A stretch of DNA of 64,000 nucleotides from Punica granatum (taxonomy: Eukaryota > Streptophyta > Magnoliopsida > Myrtales > Lythraceae), in contig NC_045131.1 of NCBI RefSeq assembly GCF_007655135.1, positions 28,876,001 to 28,940,000 of the forward strand, given 5' to 3'. The notes below the pieces were generated by a model, which had not been told where the DNA came from, did not search any database, and was given only the letters and a program-made list of their open reading frames with translations. The translations under genes and the position numbers were made by a program. Shown one piece after another: positions 46,217 through 58,156 of this stretch; within the stretch, counting starts at the first letter, position 1; each line of letters starts with the position of its first letter.

Positions 46217-46535
46217 TCAATGTTTTCCGAATAGGAATACGCTTGATACCTCGCGTACACGAAGTCGACCAATATTGCGTGGCCCTTCTAGTGAACAAGT
46301 GCACTGACTGTTGATGCAAAGTGGATTCCCAGCTCCACAAGGGCTTGACCTTTTGCGGTCATCATTCGTCTTGCACGCTGTTCGTCCTACATGATTGAGT
46401 CCAATTTGTTCTAAATCAACCTTCATCAAGGTAACAAAACTTAGGAATTTGTGTATGAGAGTGCTTACACGACAGGATGGCCAGAAGGATCAGCCCCACA
46501 ATCAATCTAGACGAGGACGAGGCCTTCTTCATTTT
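46217..46535 (-). pseudogene. Possible small secreted cysteine-rich peptide gene, two exons, doubtful
   Basis: On the minus strand, an ATG at 46535 opens a good signal peptide (MKKASSSS, then RLIVGLILLAILS) ending at a GTAAGC donor near 46470. About 80 bp on, after a CATGTAG acceptor-like site, a frame continues with cysteines spaced like defensin-like peptides (TACKTND, then SPCGAGNPLCINSQCTC) and stops at 46217. A signal-peptide exon followed by a Cys-rich exon is the usual plant defensin-like layout. Joining the two obvious splice sites creates an in-frame TGA, so either the true splice differs or the gene is broken. The first ~30 bp of the second exon (GGACGAACAGCGTGCAAGAC) recurs upstream at about 46645-46675, showing local rearrangement. 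Confidence 0.35.
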
Positions 46536-47984
46536 TGATCTTTTTGTTTTTTTGGAGTGTGAGTCTGTGTCTTTTATATATATATATATATATATATGTG
46601 GCGCGCGCGCGTCCGAATTCAATGATTTTGTGATTCCCAGCATTCGTCTTGCACGCTGTTCGTCCTACATGTAATTCCAATTTGTTCTAAATCTCATTAG
46701 ACAAAGCACGATGAGTCTTTTAAGGAAATAAATTCAATGATTTTGTGGCGTAATTTCTTTAGACAAAGCACGATTTTTGAGGAAATAAACTATTGCTCCG
46801 AGATAATTACCAGATCTGAAGGACATTAGTTTGGAATTTCTTTATTACCATTTATAAAGAAAAGAAATATCCAACTGTATAAATGTATATAGGTAGAACC
46901 GTAGAAGCATTCAAATACAAGAGAAGATTACAACTTATGAATCCACAAAACGAAGAATTGGTAGAAAATTTGTTAGATTACTTCTTATGTATCAAGCAAA
47001 TGTTTCTGGTTGCTTAATCTCCCGAAATTGCGAAAGCAAATATTCCATAATTATAATATTACAAATGAAAAGAATTTTCCCGTTCGACAAGTTAATATAT
47101 CTTTTGTGTAATTTCTGCAGATAAAATGCAAATGATTACTACAAACGTTCATAAAATTGCTAATTATTTTCTTACTTTTTTGATAATTGCTTAAATCGTA
47201 AATAGGTACTAATGACATGATAGAAAAGTATATATAGATTTATATATAATTTAATGTTTTATGCATTTTAAATAACCATAACTACTCTAAGAAAATGAGA
47301 AATAGGATTTTTGTGCATTGACATCCCTTTCAACCTAGGACCAAGTGCAAACAATAGTCCCACTGTCCTATATATTTTCACCTTCCTATCCATCACCTTC
47401 CAGGCTTGAGCGTCATTTGTAACCAAAGAAATTAACAATTACAGGAACAACCATTAAATTGTATTAAGCATACTTTAGTTAAAGAGGACAACCATGTATT
47501 ATTTGAAAGGAATAACAATTTAGGGGGTGATTGATTGAAAAATTAAAAAAAAAACTGTGGCAGTTGATAATATCTCTATTGTCGGATTTCATTGAGGAAT
47601 CATGTCCATTCAAGTGACGACAATTATGTAGAATGACAATCCTCTACTGTTTCATCCATAAATTGTTTGAATGACACTCGGTCATATTCAAGAATGAGTT
47701 TATCCCGGTTTGTATTATTTTCAGACCAAACTAGCCAATTCAGCAAAGCAAAAAATTCAACTTTAAAATAATAAAAAAACTATCAACAATCAAAATTGAG
47801 TTTTACTGTTTAAAAAAAACGACAATCCAATTAAACAATAAAAATCGTAATCGAGTTTCATTGTTTTAAATCTTCCTCCCCTGCATATATCAACTAGATC
47901 GATTTTTTATTATTTTATTGCATATCGATATACGCATGATAATGCTAGTTAATTCATAGTTCAAACTTATCTTCGCAATTTTTT
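46536..47984. other. Intergenic DNA with small local duplications
   Basis: A (TA)n tract followed by (GC)n lies at 46577-46610. TTCAATGATTTTGTG and TAGACAAAGCACGA each occur twice between 46617 and 46775. From 46800 to 47980 nothing is recognised. Confidence 0.5.
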
Positions 47985-48226
47985 AAAGAGAGCACTAACA
48001 CTGCAGTCCTCGAATTTGTTGCGAACCAACACATAGATACCTAAAAGAATTTTGCCATCGATTTAGTTCTTGAATTTTCAAAAGCCATAACAAAATGGTC
48101 CTTTTACCCCTTTTTTTTTGTTATGTTTTGAAAATTCAAGAACTAAATTGGTGGCAAAAACATTTTTTGGTACTACATGTTGACTCGTTACAAATTCAAG
48201 GTTTGCAATGTCGGTGCACTCTTTTT
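47985..48226. mobile_element. Palindromic MITE, about 240 bp
   Basis: The halves are inverted copies: AAAGAGAGCACTAACACTGC opposes the complement of GCAATGTCGGTGCACTCTTT, and ATTTAGTTCTTGAATTTTCA opposes TGAAAATTCAAGAACTAAAT. Only a short loop separates the arms (about 48085-48118). No clear target duplication was found. Confidence 0.8.
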
Positions 48227-49291
48227 GAAATTCATTCATAATTCCAGCTTAAATTTGGAAAAATGAAGGAATTAGCTTGATTTGGAGAAAAAATAAATGA
48301 AACCACATGATTTTATATGCAATTTACCCATTCATATATCTTAATATTTTATAAATTAGAGTCGAAATAATGAAAAGCATCAAATTATTCTATCAGAAAG
48401 GGTTTTATCTGTGTTTATTAGCTCTCCCCTATGGACTCATTACTAATGGTGATTATATCGTTAGAATTATCATAATAGAGAAAACAAATAGCTGTTATTA
48501 TTTCACTTTAATATGATGCAAAAAGGTGATGGTTCAAGTGGGATTGGACCATTGGACCATGATGGGCCTGAGAGGCCACGGCCCGTTATCCTTCCACTGC
48601 TGGGAGCGGGAGGTTTTCGCTGCTCTGTGAAGCCAGCCTCACGCGGTCCCCTCCACTCTAGTGGTCCAAGAAACCCGAGCCTTCGCTCGGGCCACATGAC
48701 CCAACTCTCGGCTTGGAACGGGCGGGCCAGATATCAGCCCAGCACAGGCCCGGCCCAATGAGTTCAAGCCCATGTCCCATTACCTTAAGGCCCCCACTTG
48801 GGTGACAAGCTTGAGTTACTAAGCCCGGCTGACCACAGCTGGTGCTCTTTGTTTATATAAACAACTCTTAAGAGTTGCAAATGTTCCATGTGGGATAGTT
48901 GCGGAGGTTTATGTCGAATTGGTTCCAATGAGGAACTTGCAGCCTCTACTTTCAGACAGCCGAGGATTATTTCCGAGCTCAGCGGTTTGAGTCTTCGTAC
49001 TTCCAAAGCCAGAGTTTGAGCTGTTAGTGTTATTTCCCGAGTTATAATGTCAAACTTGTTTTACGACTAATTGAGTGAATGTTTTCGTGCATACTTCGAT
49101 TCGAAGGTCTCTCATCTGCATACAAGCTGGTAATATTGCAGCAAAATCTTGACTTTTACAGGTGGCAATAGATGCTCCCTCTGCTTACTTCCTAAACTAG
49201 ACTATCGTAGCTCGAACTAAATTTCTCCGATACATGCTTCTCTTCGAACCTAGTGCTGTTAAATTGCCCGCCATTCTATCCAAACAGTTTG
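48227..49291. other. Intergenic DNA 3' of the TauE/SafE gene
   Basis: Bases 48520-49010 are noticeably richer in GC than their surroundings, with a plus-strand TATATAAA-like site near 48855. ORFs at 48513-48761 and 48785-49006 match no family known to me. It may be a transposon or captured fragment; no terminal repeats were seen. Confidence 0.45.
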
Positions 49292-52227
49292 CTAACATGG
49301 AGATTTGAATCCCATGTACTCTCCCAATACATAATCGTTCCAGACATCAACTGCTGCAAATCCCGTGACGAGAACAGTGCTTAGAGCCATCACTGTGCTG
49401 ACTGAGAACACGATAAGGGAGGCCCTTCCGAATTCTTTTATTGCACGTTGGACCACCATGAGCCCAATGAGTGACCCAACAAAGCAAATAAAGGAGAAGA
49501 TGAGGGTGGTGCCAATGTGGTCCATGCCCAATAGCAGATACTGGAGAGCCGACATCGTGGACGAAAAGAAGACCATGAAAGAGCAAGTTGCGGCAGTCAC
49601 CTACAAATGAAAGGAAAATGAGTTGCTAGACATAATATTGGTTAGCTAATCTAAATTTTAAATTGCAAATTCATTGGTGATTTTCTGAATCCTTTTCTTA
49701 CCTCGGGCGCGATTCCGACTTGAAGAAGTAGTGGGCTTATCAGCATACCACCGCCTATCCCGAAAACTCCACCCAACACTCCAGCAAATAGTGCCATTGT
49801 CGGAAAAATAAGCCTGTTAGATGGTGCTGTAATGCTGGAGTTTGAAACTTCCTAATTCGCAGAAAAACAAAGAATCCTCCTCTCTTAGTCCTTTCATTCT
49901 TTTCATTCTGTAAGCAATTCTAGCTTATTTGACGACGTTAAAATATTGCAAAACATCTTCATATGATTGTTTAAACTCTTCAGAACATATTAGTTGTCTG
50001 CATCATTTCGGTAGAAACCCGAAAAACTCTACTAACATGATTGTTCTGTCTACAGTTAAAATTTTGATGTAAAAAAAGAGAAGGTTTTGGCTGGAACCTG
50101 TCTGCTAGGGTCCCGATATTGGAGGCCGTCTTTTCGAACGAGAATCCACGTGGTGAAGACCACAGCCAGAGGAATCTGTAGGGACGAGATTATCCAATAT
50201 CCCGATCCACAAGGCTTTGAAGAACCAATACTCTGCGCATGCTTTAAGAGCCACGCGAGAATTTAGCACGATCCATAGACATATAAAATTCGGGTGTGGG
50301 AAGTTAAACATGTAATAATCGTCTAATGCCACTACAATGCAGATTGTGAAAAGGCCAAAGAAAATTGTCCTTTCTCAGTCAGCATTTAATAAATTTTGGT
50401 GACAACACCTTTGGTCGTTTCTGGCAATAAGACGCACCAAATTCTGATACTAAGAAAGTGTGTTCATTCATTAATTATCACACGACACAGACGAATCTTC
50501 ATAAAGTTGCTTTTTAGTAGAAGTGTTCTTGGAAAACGACAAAAAATAAAACCGCAGCCGGCCAAGTTTATCTTCTTGTAGAATTTGTCCATTTGGAATT
50601 ATAGAGAAATGTGACAGAAGTCATTATTTTCAAGCTGTGCAGATATTGTCATCCTATGATGTATCGTCTTCATTTCTTTGTCTTTTATTATTTTTTTTTT
50701 CTGGTTTAGATGATGTAGACAGGACATCTGTAGAATGTTCAGCACCTTTCATGCCGATTAGAGCGAGGCAACTCGCCGGAGCTACTTTCAACCTGTTGCT
50801 TTCTGATCCTTGAATGGGTCTTTTCAGGTTCCCAATCGAGTGGTTTAGACTCGCCCAAATGTACTAGTAAATTTGTGCGAACGCAATATAGTGCCTAAAC
50901 TAGGAAGTCATTGTAACACAGTCTCGGACTGACTGACCGGCCAGGAGAGGTGGTGGGTGGCAGTGGAATACCTATTGTAGGTTGAAACTCAAGTGGGCGT
51001 TTATGTTCTCAAGCATAGCTTGTAGGCAAATTGAACTTCTATTTGTTGGTCGAAACTCCCCGTAAAGTTGTTAACAAATCTTTAAAAACGGATCGCTCGA
51101 ATTATAGCGTTTGTGCATATCTAATGTGAACCGAATTGTCATATAATCTGTCTAGCAACTTATCCAAATAGTCAAAAGACACGGTAATATACGTGCCAGT
51201 CAGATGAATCGAAGCAGAAGATTACCTGATGGTTCCGATTTCCGCGAAGAAGGTAGATAACGAAGAAGGAAAACCAGACGAGCACCAGGATCCCGAGTTT
51301 CACCCATGGGAACCCGAGTTTGCAGGTGCCTTCCTTGCCGAGGAGTGGCTCTTTCATAGTGGTGCTTTTCTCTGGTTCATCACAGATTCCATCTCTAACG
51401 ACCCCATTTTCGTATTCCTCGAAAAGCTTTGCCTCCTCGGATTCGAATCTCCAACACACTATGCCATTCTTACATGTCTTGAAGGTGGCCCAAGCGAGGA
51501 AGATCACAAAGAGGATGGTGATGAGCCACTCCGGGAAGACACGGTTGCAGATCACTCCGATGCTGACTCCCAGCAAAATGCAGGGTTCTGATAGCAGCGC
51601 GATGTCATAATCGATTAGGCACCTATTCCCGAACCTGGGGCTCTTTATGAACAGGAAGTTGCAGAGTACATTTGCGACCGAGCCCCCCGTGACCATGAAT
51701 GCCGAGAAGCTCGATGCCATCTTGAGGTCTAGGCCTGCAACTATTGTCAGAATTGGGATGAATAGCCCTCCTCCTCCAATCCCACCTGAAAATGTTATGC
51801 AACCGCCCATCATAAAACAATTAGAAACTGTAGACAAATTCTTTTTTATCATAAAGCAATTTGACAACTACAAATTTCTTTTATTTTCGATGACAATTTT
51901 TTTATGTTGTCAACAACAACAAACTTGTAAGAGAGAACTTGAAATGCACCAACCAACTTTAAATCGACGAAACTGCAGAGGAGCTAGTGAGCTCCAACGA
52001 ATACTACCTGCGCTCGAGATAGAAGCAGCTACAAAGCACAGGAATCCGGAAAGCACAATCGGGCCAGAGAATCTCAGCTGGGTTTGTTGGAAATGCCTGT
52101 TGGAGAAGACATGGAATCCTAGGAAATTGGATGTGGGGTCTGTGCCTGTGTCTCCCAGTTGTTCTCCAAGTGAAACGGTGAAGAAGAGGAGGAAGATGAA
52201 TTTCAGTAACTGAGAAGACTTCTTCAT
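49292..52227 (-). CDS. Sulfite exporter TauE/SafE family membrane protein
   Basis: Five exons with GT-AG introns: 52227-52008, 51785-51226, 50232-50098, 49851-49702 and 49600-49292. They give 457 residues, the usual size for the plant family. A cleavable or first membrane segment starts the protein (LLKFIFLLFFTVSLG). The first TauE repeat begins in AASISSAGGIGGGGLFIPIL (about residues 66-85, spanning the exon 1/2 join). The second repeat carries GVLGGVFGIGGGMLISPLLL (about 329-348). Further hydrophobic helices follow each. Between them lies a hydrophilic loop (about residues 195-235, with EEAKLFEEYENG and TTMKEPLLG) and the conserved KPCGSGYWIISSLQIPLA. The bacterial family exports sulfite or sulfoacetate; plant members are endomembrane proteins of largely unknown substrate, so transport of a sulfur oxyanion is only a guess. 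All joins are in frame with no lesions. Confidence 0.93.
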
Positions 52228-52308
52228 CTTATTAAGACAACAAAAAAGGGAAAAAAAAATATTTGGCGATCATGAAATTGTGGGAGAAGCAGCTCGCAAG
52301 AAGGAATA

Positions 52309-52316
52309 TTTTTATA
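52309..52316 (-). promoter_or_regulatory. Putative TATA box of the TauE/SafE gene
   Basis: TATAAAAA on the minus strand, 82 bp upstream of the ATG at 52227, in the context TCAATATAAAAATATTCC. The spacing suits a short 5' untranslated region. Confidence 0.5.
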
Positions 52317-53773
52317 TTGAGGAGGAGGGAGCAGAGAATCTTCTTCCGTATCTGAGTGCACGGTATTAGTGACGAAAACCGTTCCCAAGCTATAGCATAT
52401 TTCCGCGCCGTCGCGTGACTGTGTCATGGATCGCTACTCACTAGTGACACACCTACTTGGCATGTAATTTACATGGGTGACGGTGATTATGAAATAGTAG
52501 GCATTCTTTTTAATGGTTCACTATATCACGTGACATATGCGATGGAGGTATAAGACGCTTTACTCGAGAACTCACCAAAGGAGTGTTTAAGACAATAATC
52601 ATAGTAAAAATCACAATTATCAGTGTGGAGTTCATCATCAGTCAATATCATCTTGATGGAAAGGCACAAAGGGAAGAGACCATGGGAGGTGGCAATTGCT
52701 AGGAAAGCAATATCAAGGCATTGGCAGAGATCCATTATCAATTGATGATGTAATTTCCATGGGCATTGCTAAAGATTCCAAAGAAAAAACAATCACATTG
52801 GTACAAGAAGGATTCTTTTGATACCATAGAGTTGATTCAGTGGAGTATTTGAAAGGCACTTTGCTCCAATATTTGGTTTAATTAACGAGTACGATCACTG
52901 TATCATAACAGTTTGTAATATCATCTTCTTTGTACTAAAAGTGAATGTAAAGTTCATTTTCACTCTTAAGTATAAGATGGACCGCTTGATCGAGGACCGT
53001 CTTATTGGCCCTTGAGCACGAAAAAGGCCGGATTAATGATGAACTCGAAGTCTGAAAACTGATATGGAAAAGAAATATTTGGTTTGTCCGGGGAGTTTTG
53101 TGGCATGTATTGTCGTAAATGCTCTGAGGAGGGAGGAAGGAGAAGACAAATGTTGGTTGAAATTGGACGTCCAAAGCTTTCTCTGCACATTCACGGGAGC
53201 TCAAATTCTGAGCAGCTGCGAAAGCCCTGAGAAGTTTCCTACTCAGCAGGCATTCAATAAACATCACCAACAAAACCAATGATTGTGTACTTTTTACAGA
53301 GGAAAATGATAAAAAGTGAATACTTAGAGAGAGATCACCGTACTCCTTTATTAATTATTTATAATTTTTCTTTTATTGTATTAGACTCTAAATTGACCCT
53401 GAACTTCCTTTTTAACCGAAAAAAAAAAGAAATATAAAAAGTGGATTGTCTAATTAAAGACTACTCTGTTTTCGCATGTCTATAATTTCGAGTCGTTTCA
53501 TATCCGAATCATCCTCAGATCCTATGTTAGATCACATGCCACCAGTGTTTTATATCGTACAGCTATGTATTAGGTAATAAAAGACTAGCTCGGGTCGGAA
53601 GAATCGGTTCTTGATGGGTTCTTCTGAACTTCCAAAACAAGCATTAAGAACCAAAAAATGGTTGCCATCTCATCCAATTTGGATTTTGCTCTTAATGCGT
53701 GCATTAATTAATTCAACCCCTTTGTTGTTAGTAGAATGAAAGAAAATACCTAGACTAAAGGGATTTGGCTCCG
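52317..53773. other. Intergenic DNA upstream of the TauE/SafE gene
   Basis: Minus-strand frames at 52526-52741 and 52935-53279 have fairly gene-like composition, but I recognise no domain and see no convincing exon chain. A SINE-like tail with TTATTAATTATTTATAATTT lies at about 53340-53400. Confidence 0.45.
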
Positions 53774-53900
53774 TGGTTAAATGGGTAAAACTGTAAATAG
53801 AAAAGTTCCGACTCCCGTTAAGATCGAGCCGTATAGATTTATCTCTTTGTATATCTATAAGGTGAGATTGGATGACTCGGTTTTCACTCTTAGAGAAAGA
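53774..53900 (+). repeat. SINE-like element with internal pol III promoter
   Basis: A-box TGGTTAAATGG (53774-53784) and B-box GATCGAGCC (53822-53830) fit the tRNA-derived consensus patterns exactly, 37 nt apart. The rest does not fold as a tRNA. The 3' limit is approximate. Confidence 0.45.
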
Positions 53901-56900
53901 TAGCTTAGGTGAGGCATGCCCAAATTGGACCGAACAAACGGACACCATTTTATGACTGTGACTCCAAAAACAATAATATGTAAGAAACGGAACTTAGAGG
54001 ATTAGGTTGGGCAATTAATTAGCGTGAGTCCAAGAGTTCGGCAAAGAATTAATCATGTTAAAGAGAGAAGATTTCCGATCCTCGGGCTGAACCGTTCTGA
54101 AACCGCCGAATTTGGGGAGGTCCATGTCTAGTCGCAAGTAGCAGGGTATCCCCAGTTCAACGATCTCTCGAGTGCCTTGAACGATCTATAATCCCCAAGT
54201 GCGTAAGTGTTGAGAGAGATTGTCTTACACGGAAAAAAATTAAAGAGAAATTCACGGATTTATAAGAGATTGGGTACCGCAATCTATTGACTCAAGTTTT
54301 TTGGTATGAGATGAGCCCAATAACTTATAGGTTCATTAAAATTTTACAGTGAGAATATCCATCGTATCCTTTCAAAGAAGAATAATTTATGCCCTTCCAT
54401 ATGGACTTCAAGTTGTATGTCCCTGTGTTACCAACAAGATCGACATGACGTCCTTATCTGCTATGACAGCACCAATTCTCTTATTGCAATTTGCTGGAAG
54501 ATCCTAACTGGAAGTCGGAAAAATGAAATAATGCTTTCATGGATAAATTAATTGAAAATTCTATCTTAATCGTGAATTTGAGCACTGTACTTGATTATAT
54601 ATGACAAAAACCAAACTCAATCCTTGACGTCTTCGACGAATCCTACATACCATCTTGGGCTTTGCTTCTTAATATGATGAATAATATTCCATTATATCCA
54701 TTTTCCCATTTTGTTCTTAGAACATCCATTTTTTTTAATCCTTTATTATACTTTTAAACCTCATTTGTATCCACGACACTCACTCTTTACTCAGAGCCAC
54801 TAAGTCTTGGTTTAGTTTTCATCGGTTGAACTTCTCGTACTCTTTATATCCTATTCTCCGGCTAAAACCACGGACTTCTCTCTCGCGATTAAAATATAAG
54901 AATTATAAGAGAAGTTTCAATCGTAATACATTTGGAATGGGTTTCAAGAATGTAAGGGTGATTGGGGCACGCATCTAGGAGATTAATTGATGTGGTGTCA
55001 ACTATAATCCCCGTGCTTCCATACTCGAAGATTCAAAGAATGGAGGTGCTTCAGGTTAGGGAAGACCCGATTCACTTACTAGCATGAGCACTACCATGAA
55101 TAGACAAGATCTGTCATAGGATTCAATGATTATCGTCCAAGTTCTCGTCTACGCTTTCCAGCCCTCTCGCCTTTGTTCCAGGGTAGCCAGAGTGTTATGA
55201 GGTTCAGCTTTATTTTCTACCCATTAGGTTACCGTCTATATATGAACACGACTGCACGAACTATCCAGGTCGTGATGCTACCGTGCTCTTTCTTCCTGTT
55301 ATGATTTTGAGTACCAGATTCTCAAAGCTGTAGACATCATAACTTAATTTAAAATGATCCAATCCATGGCATATTCCACAACCATGTACCTACTCAAAGC
55401 TAAAACGACGTATGAAGTGTCTTCTAATAAATTCAAAACTTGCTTGTTTCAACCACTCCGTCAGCATTAGCTACGATCTGATTGCCACCACAATTTTCTG
55501 GTGCCAAAGTCCGAGATCTTCGGCATCATCCAATGTCTGGATAATATTATTTGTTCGATCTGATGTCACAAGTTTGCAGAAGCTTTTGCATAAACGATGA
55601 AATGTAAAGAAAGTTATAGATTTTATAAGTTCAGACCTGAGAGGAAATCATCAGGGCTGCGATTCAGTTAATACTTATACATGGGGAACCTCTCGACTTC
55701 CTTACATGTGGCATTCCAACATTCCCAATCTGATCTCTCTGCTGAATTTTAACAATGAACACATTTTCGTTCTTGAACTCTTCAATGCCTTGGATCGGTC
55801 TCATTGGTAGCCTCTTAGCTGCTCTGGACAACTAAAACATAGCAAGCATAACATTTTAAGAGATAAAAAGCACTGCCATTGCACTCGAGAAGACGCCTTC
55901 GATAATAGAAACATCTTCTGTACTGAATTCCAATCCATTTTTCTCTATAGATTGTGTTCTTCTATTTTCAGACTTTAGTCAACATAGCGAAATTCCCATT
56001 AAGTTCAATAATGTACGATTTTACAGGTTGACATCAAGAAGTTAGAAAATAAAGAAACTACTCTATATATATATCCATCTGAGGAAGGGCATGAAAATAT
56101 ATATTAGTCATTGTAACATTACTTCTGCCCTTCACCTTGAACTGTGGACTTTGGCAGGGCAAACTAAAAATCGGTTGAGGAGGAGGGATGACTGTCGCTC
56201 TTACCCGTACATTATGCTGCAACATGGATCCGTTACTCATCTCTTGGCAAGATGGTACTATATCCTCAGAGCTCTACCAGAACAACTAAGCTATGCTATT
56301 TGTCACCCGTTCTTGTCTTGGCAAGATGGTGGTATATCTTCGGACCTCTGCCAAAACAAGTTGTTACTGAGTACTACTCATATTTCTACTATGCCTGAAC
56401 GAGACCATATGTACGTTGCAAGCCACTTTGCAGCACCCGAATGAATCACCTACCTCAAACATAAGCTCTGAAAGTAGCCTAGTAACCTGCAGACTAGAGA
56501 CAGAGCACCGAAGTCTGGATTGTCGGGAACAAAGCCATTGCAGTGGCTAAATGGCTCCAAAGTACCAACTTGTTAGTACATATGTTTTCGGCTTCTCAGC
56601 CAGGTTGGTGCTGGAGATTGTCAGTTTATTGCAGAGGATCCTCCTTTCTTTCTATCACCACTGATGAAATATATAGGAAGTGCACTTCATATTTTCGCAC
56701 CATATGTTTTGAGTTCACAGTTCATGACGGGCATGGAGAAACTGAAGGAAAGGAATGGTTCTGACTGCGAATGTTCCGGTTCTGAGGGTGGGGATAGTCC
56801 CGGAATGAGATATTTATTGAGATGCATTTGTATCGGGTGTTTCTGCATCCAAGAAAAAACAGCAAACGGAGGCTACTTCAAGTTGCTCAATCATACTAAC

Positions 56901-58156
56901 TGTTTACCATCATCCTGCAATTTACATGCACAGCCTTAATCCCGAACTGAAGCATAGTTCAGGAAGAGCAAGTTTCTTCCAGATCCAGAAGCAAGTACTC
57001 TACAGACTCAACTGATGAGGCTTCTTTTACGGAGTTATATCTTTGATAATTTGGGCTTAAGATATACTATATTTTGCTCGATAAGAATACGCAACCAGTC
57101 CAAATTGGAAAGGAAAAAGCGGCAAAGTAGCAAAGATTTAGATGACAGAATTGGGAACATGCTTTTTATTTATTGCATGAGAGGTACATTACAAAGAAAA
57201 TATTTGTTCATTTAGTCCCTAAGCTTGTGATCATCATCATCTTTGTACCTTTGATACAACATGAATGAATCGATTACAATGTCAAGAGGCTGGTCACAGA
57301 AAAGGCCCAAAGAGAAAACAGGTAACAAAATAAGATCAATAAGATCATGATGAGGAACTCAGATACTCGATTATTATGACTGGAGTGTTAAAAGAGGAGT
57401 CATTCTTTGGCGCAACTGCAAGAATCAGCTCCAAAGTTTTGCCTCTAAAACCAGAACATGCTGCTCGAATCTGAGATGAAGTAGAGATGAGATAAGAACC
57501 TTGTCAGTGATTGAAATGGCGATAATTTCCTATACCTGTAATGGAAATGAAGTAGATCCTCTGTCTACTCAAGCTGTGAGTCTCAGCTCTGAAAGCTTGA
57601 GGAAAAACACAAGCTCGAGCATCATTGAAATTTCCAGCCGTAGAAGTCCATTAAAGATTCTAAGTTGTAAGCTGTTTGATATATCTTCAGGGGGCGGAAA
57701 CCTTCCCTGCCACTTTCAGTTATACTTGGCAGCACATCTGCACGAAAAGAAAATTTGTATTAACAGAAAATCAGTAACTATGATTTATTTTGAGGCTGCA
57801 GTTCTTTTGTGTACTCGTGTCTATATTAATAAAATCACTTCAGGAAGAGCATATGCTTACAAATCAGTCGAAGATCCTCTTATTGCTTTCATGCTATATT
57901 TCGAACATAAGAAGATCAGAGATCTTTGAAAACTTCACAGGGTCCAATGAACAATTATATATCCAACAACCGCTGTCGAATTGCCACGAAAGTGCATTCA
58001 TCTTACTGGATCCAAGGAAGACCATTTTGCACTGAAAAGCATCCGAGATATTCCAATCCGCTTTGTCCACAACATACAGCCCCAGTTGTTCTCAGGAACT
58101 TTTTCCTCTTTCCGAGGTTAGTAACAGGGTCTCAGCTTCTATCAGATTCTAATATA
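53901..58156. other. Long intergenic or unassigned stretch
   Basis: No recognised protein family. A minus-strand stretch at about 55690-55850 reads plausibly as an exon (RPIQGIEEFKNENVFIVKIQ) but could not be tied to neighbours. At about 56225-56360 a roughly 90-bp unit is duplicated, with TCTTGGCAAGATGGTACTAT-like sequence twice; this keeps a longer frame open (56091-56444). Frames at 56664-56939 and 57501-57929 are unsupported. Part of 57400-58156 may be the 3' untranslated region of the PPR gene. Confidence 0.4.

Noticed and set aside
48513..48761. 82-codon plus-strand ORF in a GC-richer island
   Set aside because: Overlapping frames on both strands are all open because of composition; no motif recognised.
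49347..49610. ORFs of 79 codons (minus, second frame) and 81 codons (plus)
   Set aside because: They are alternative frames of TauE/SafE exon 5.
51647..52213. 188-codon plus-strand ORF
   Set aside because: It is antisense to exons 1-2 of the TauE/SafE gene and crosses its intron; the minus-strand gene explains the sequence fully.
53774..53830. Possible second tRNA gene
   Set aside because: Good pol III boxes, but no cloverleaf pairing.
57501..57929. 142-codon plus-strand ORF
   Set aside because: No family resemblance, low-complexity stretches, and placement downstream of the PPR stop, where a 3' untranslated region is expected.
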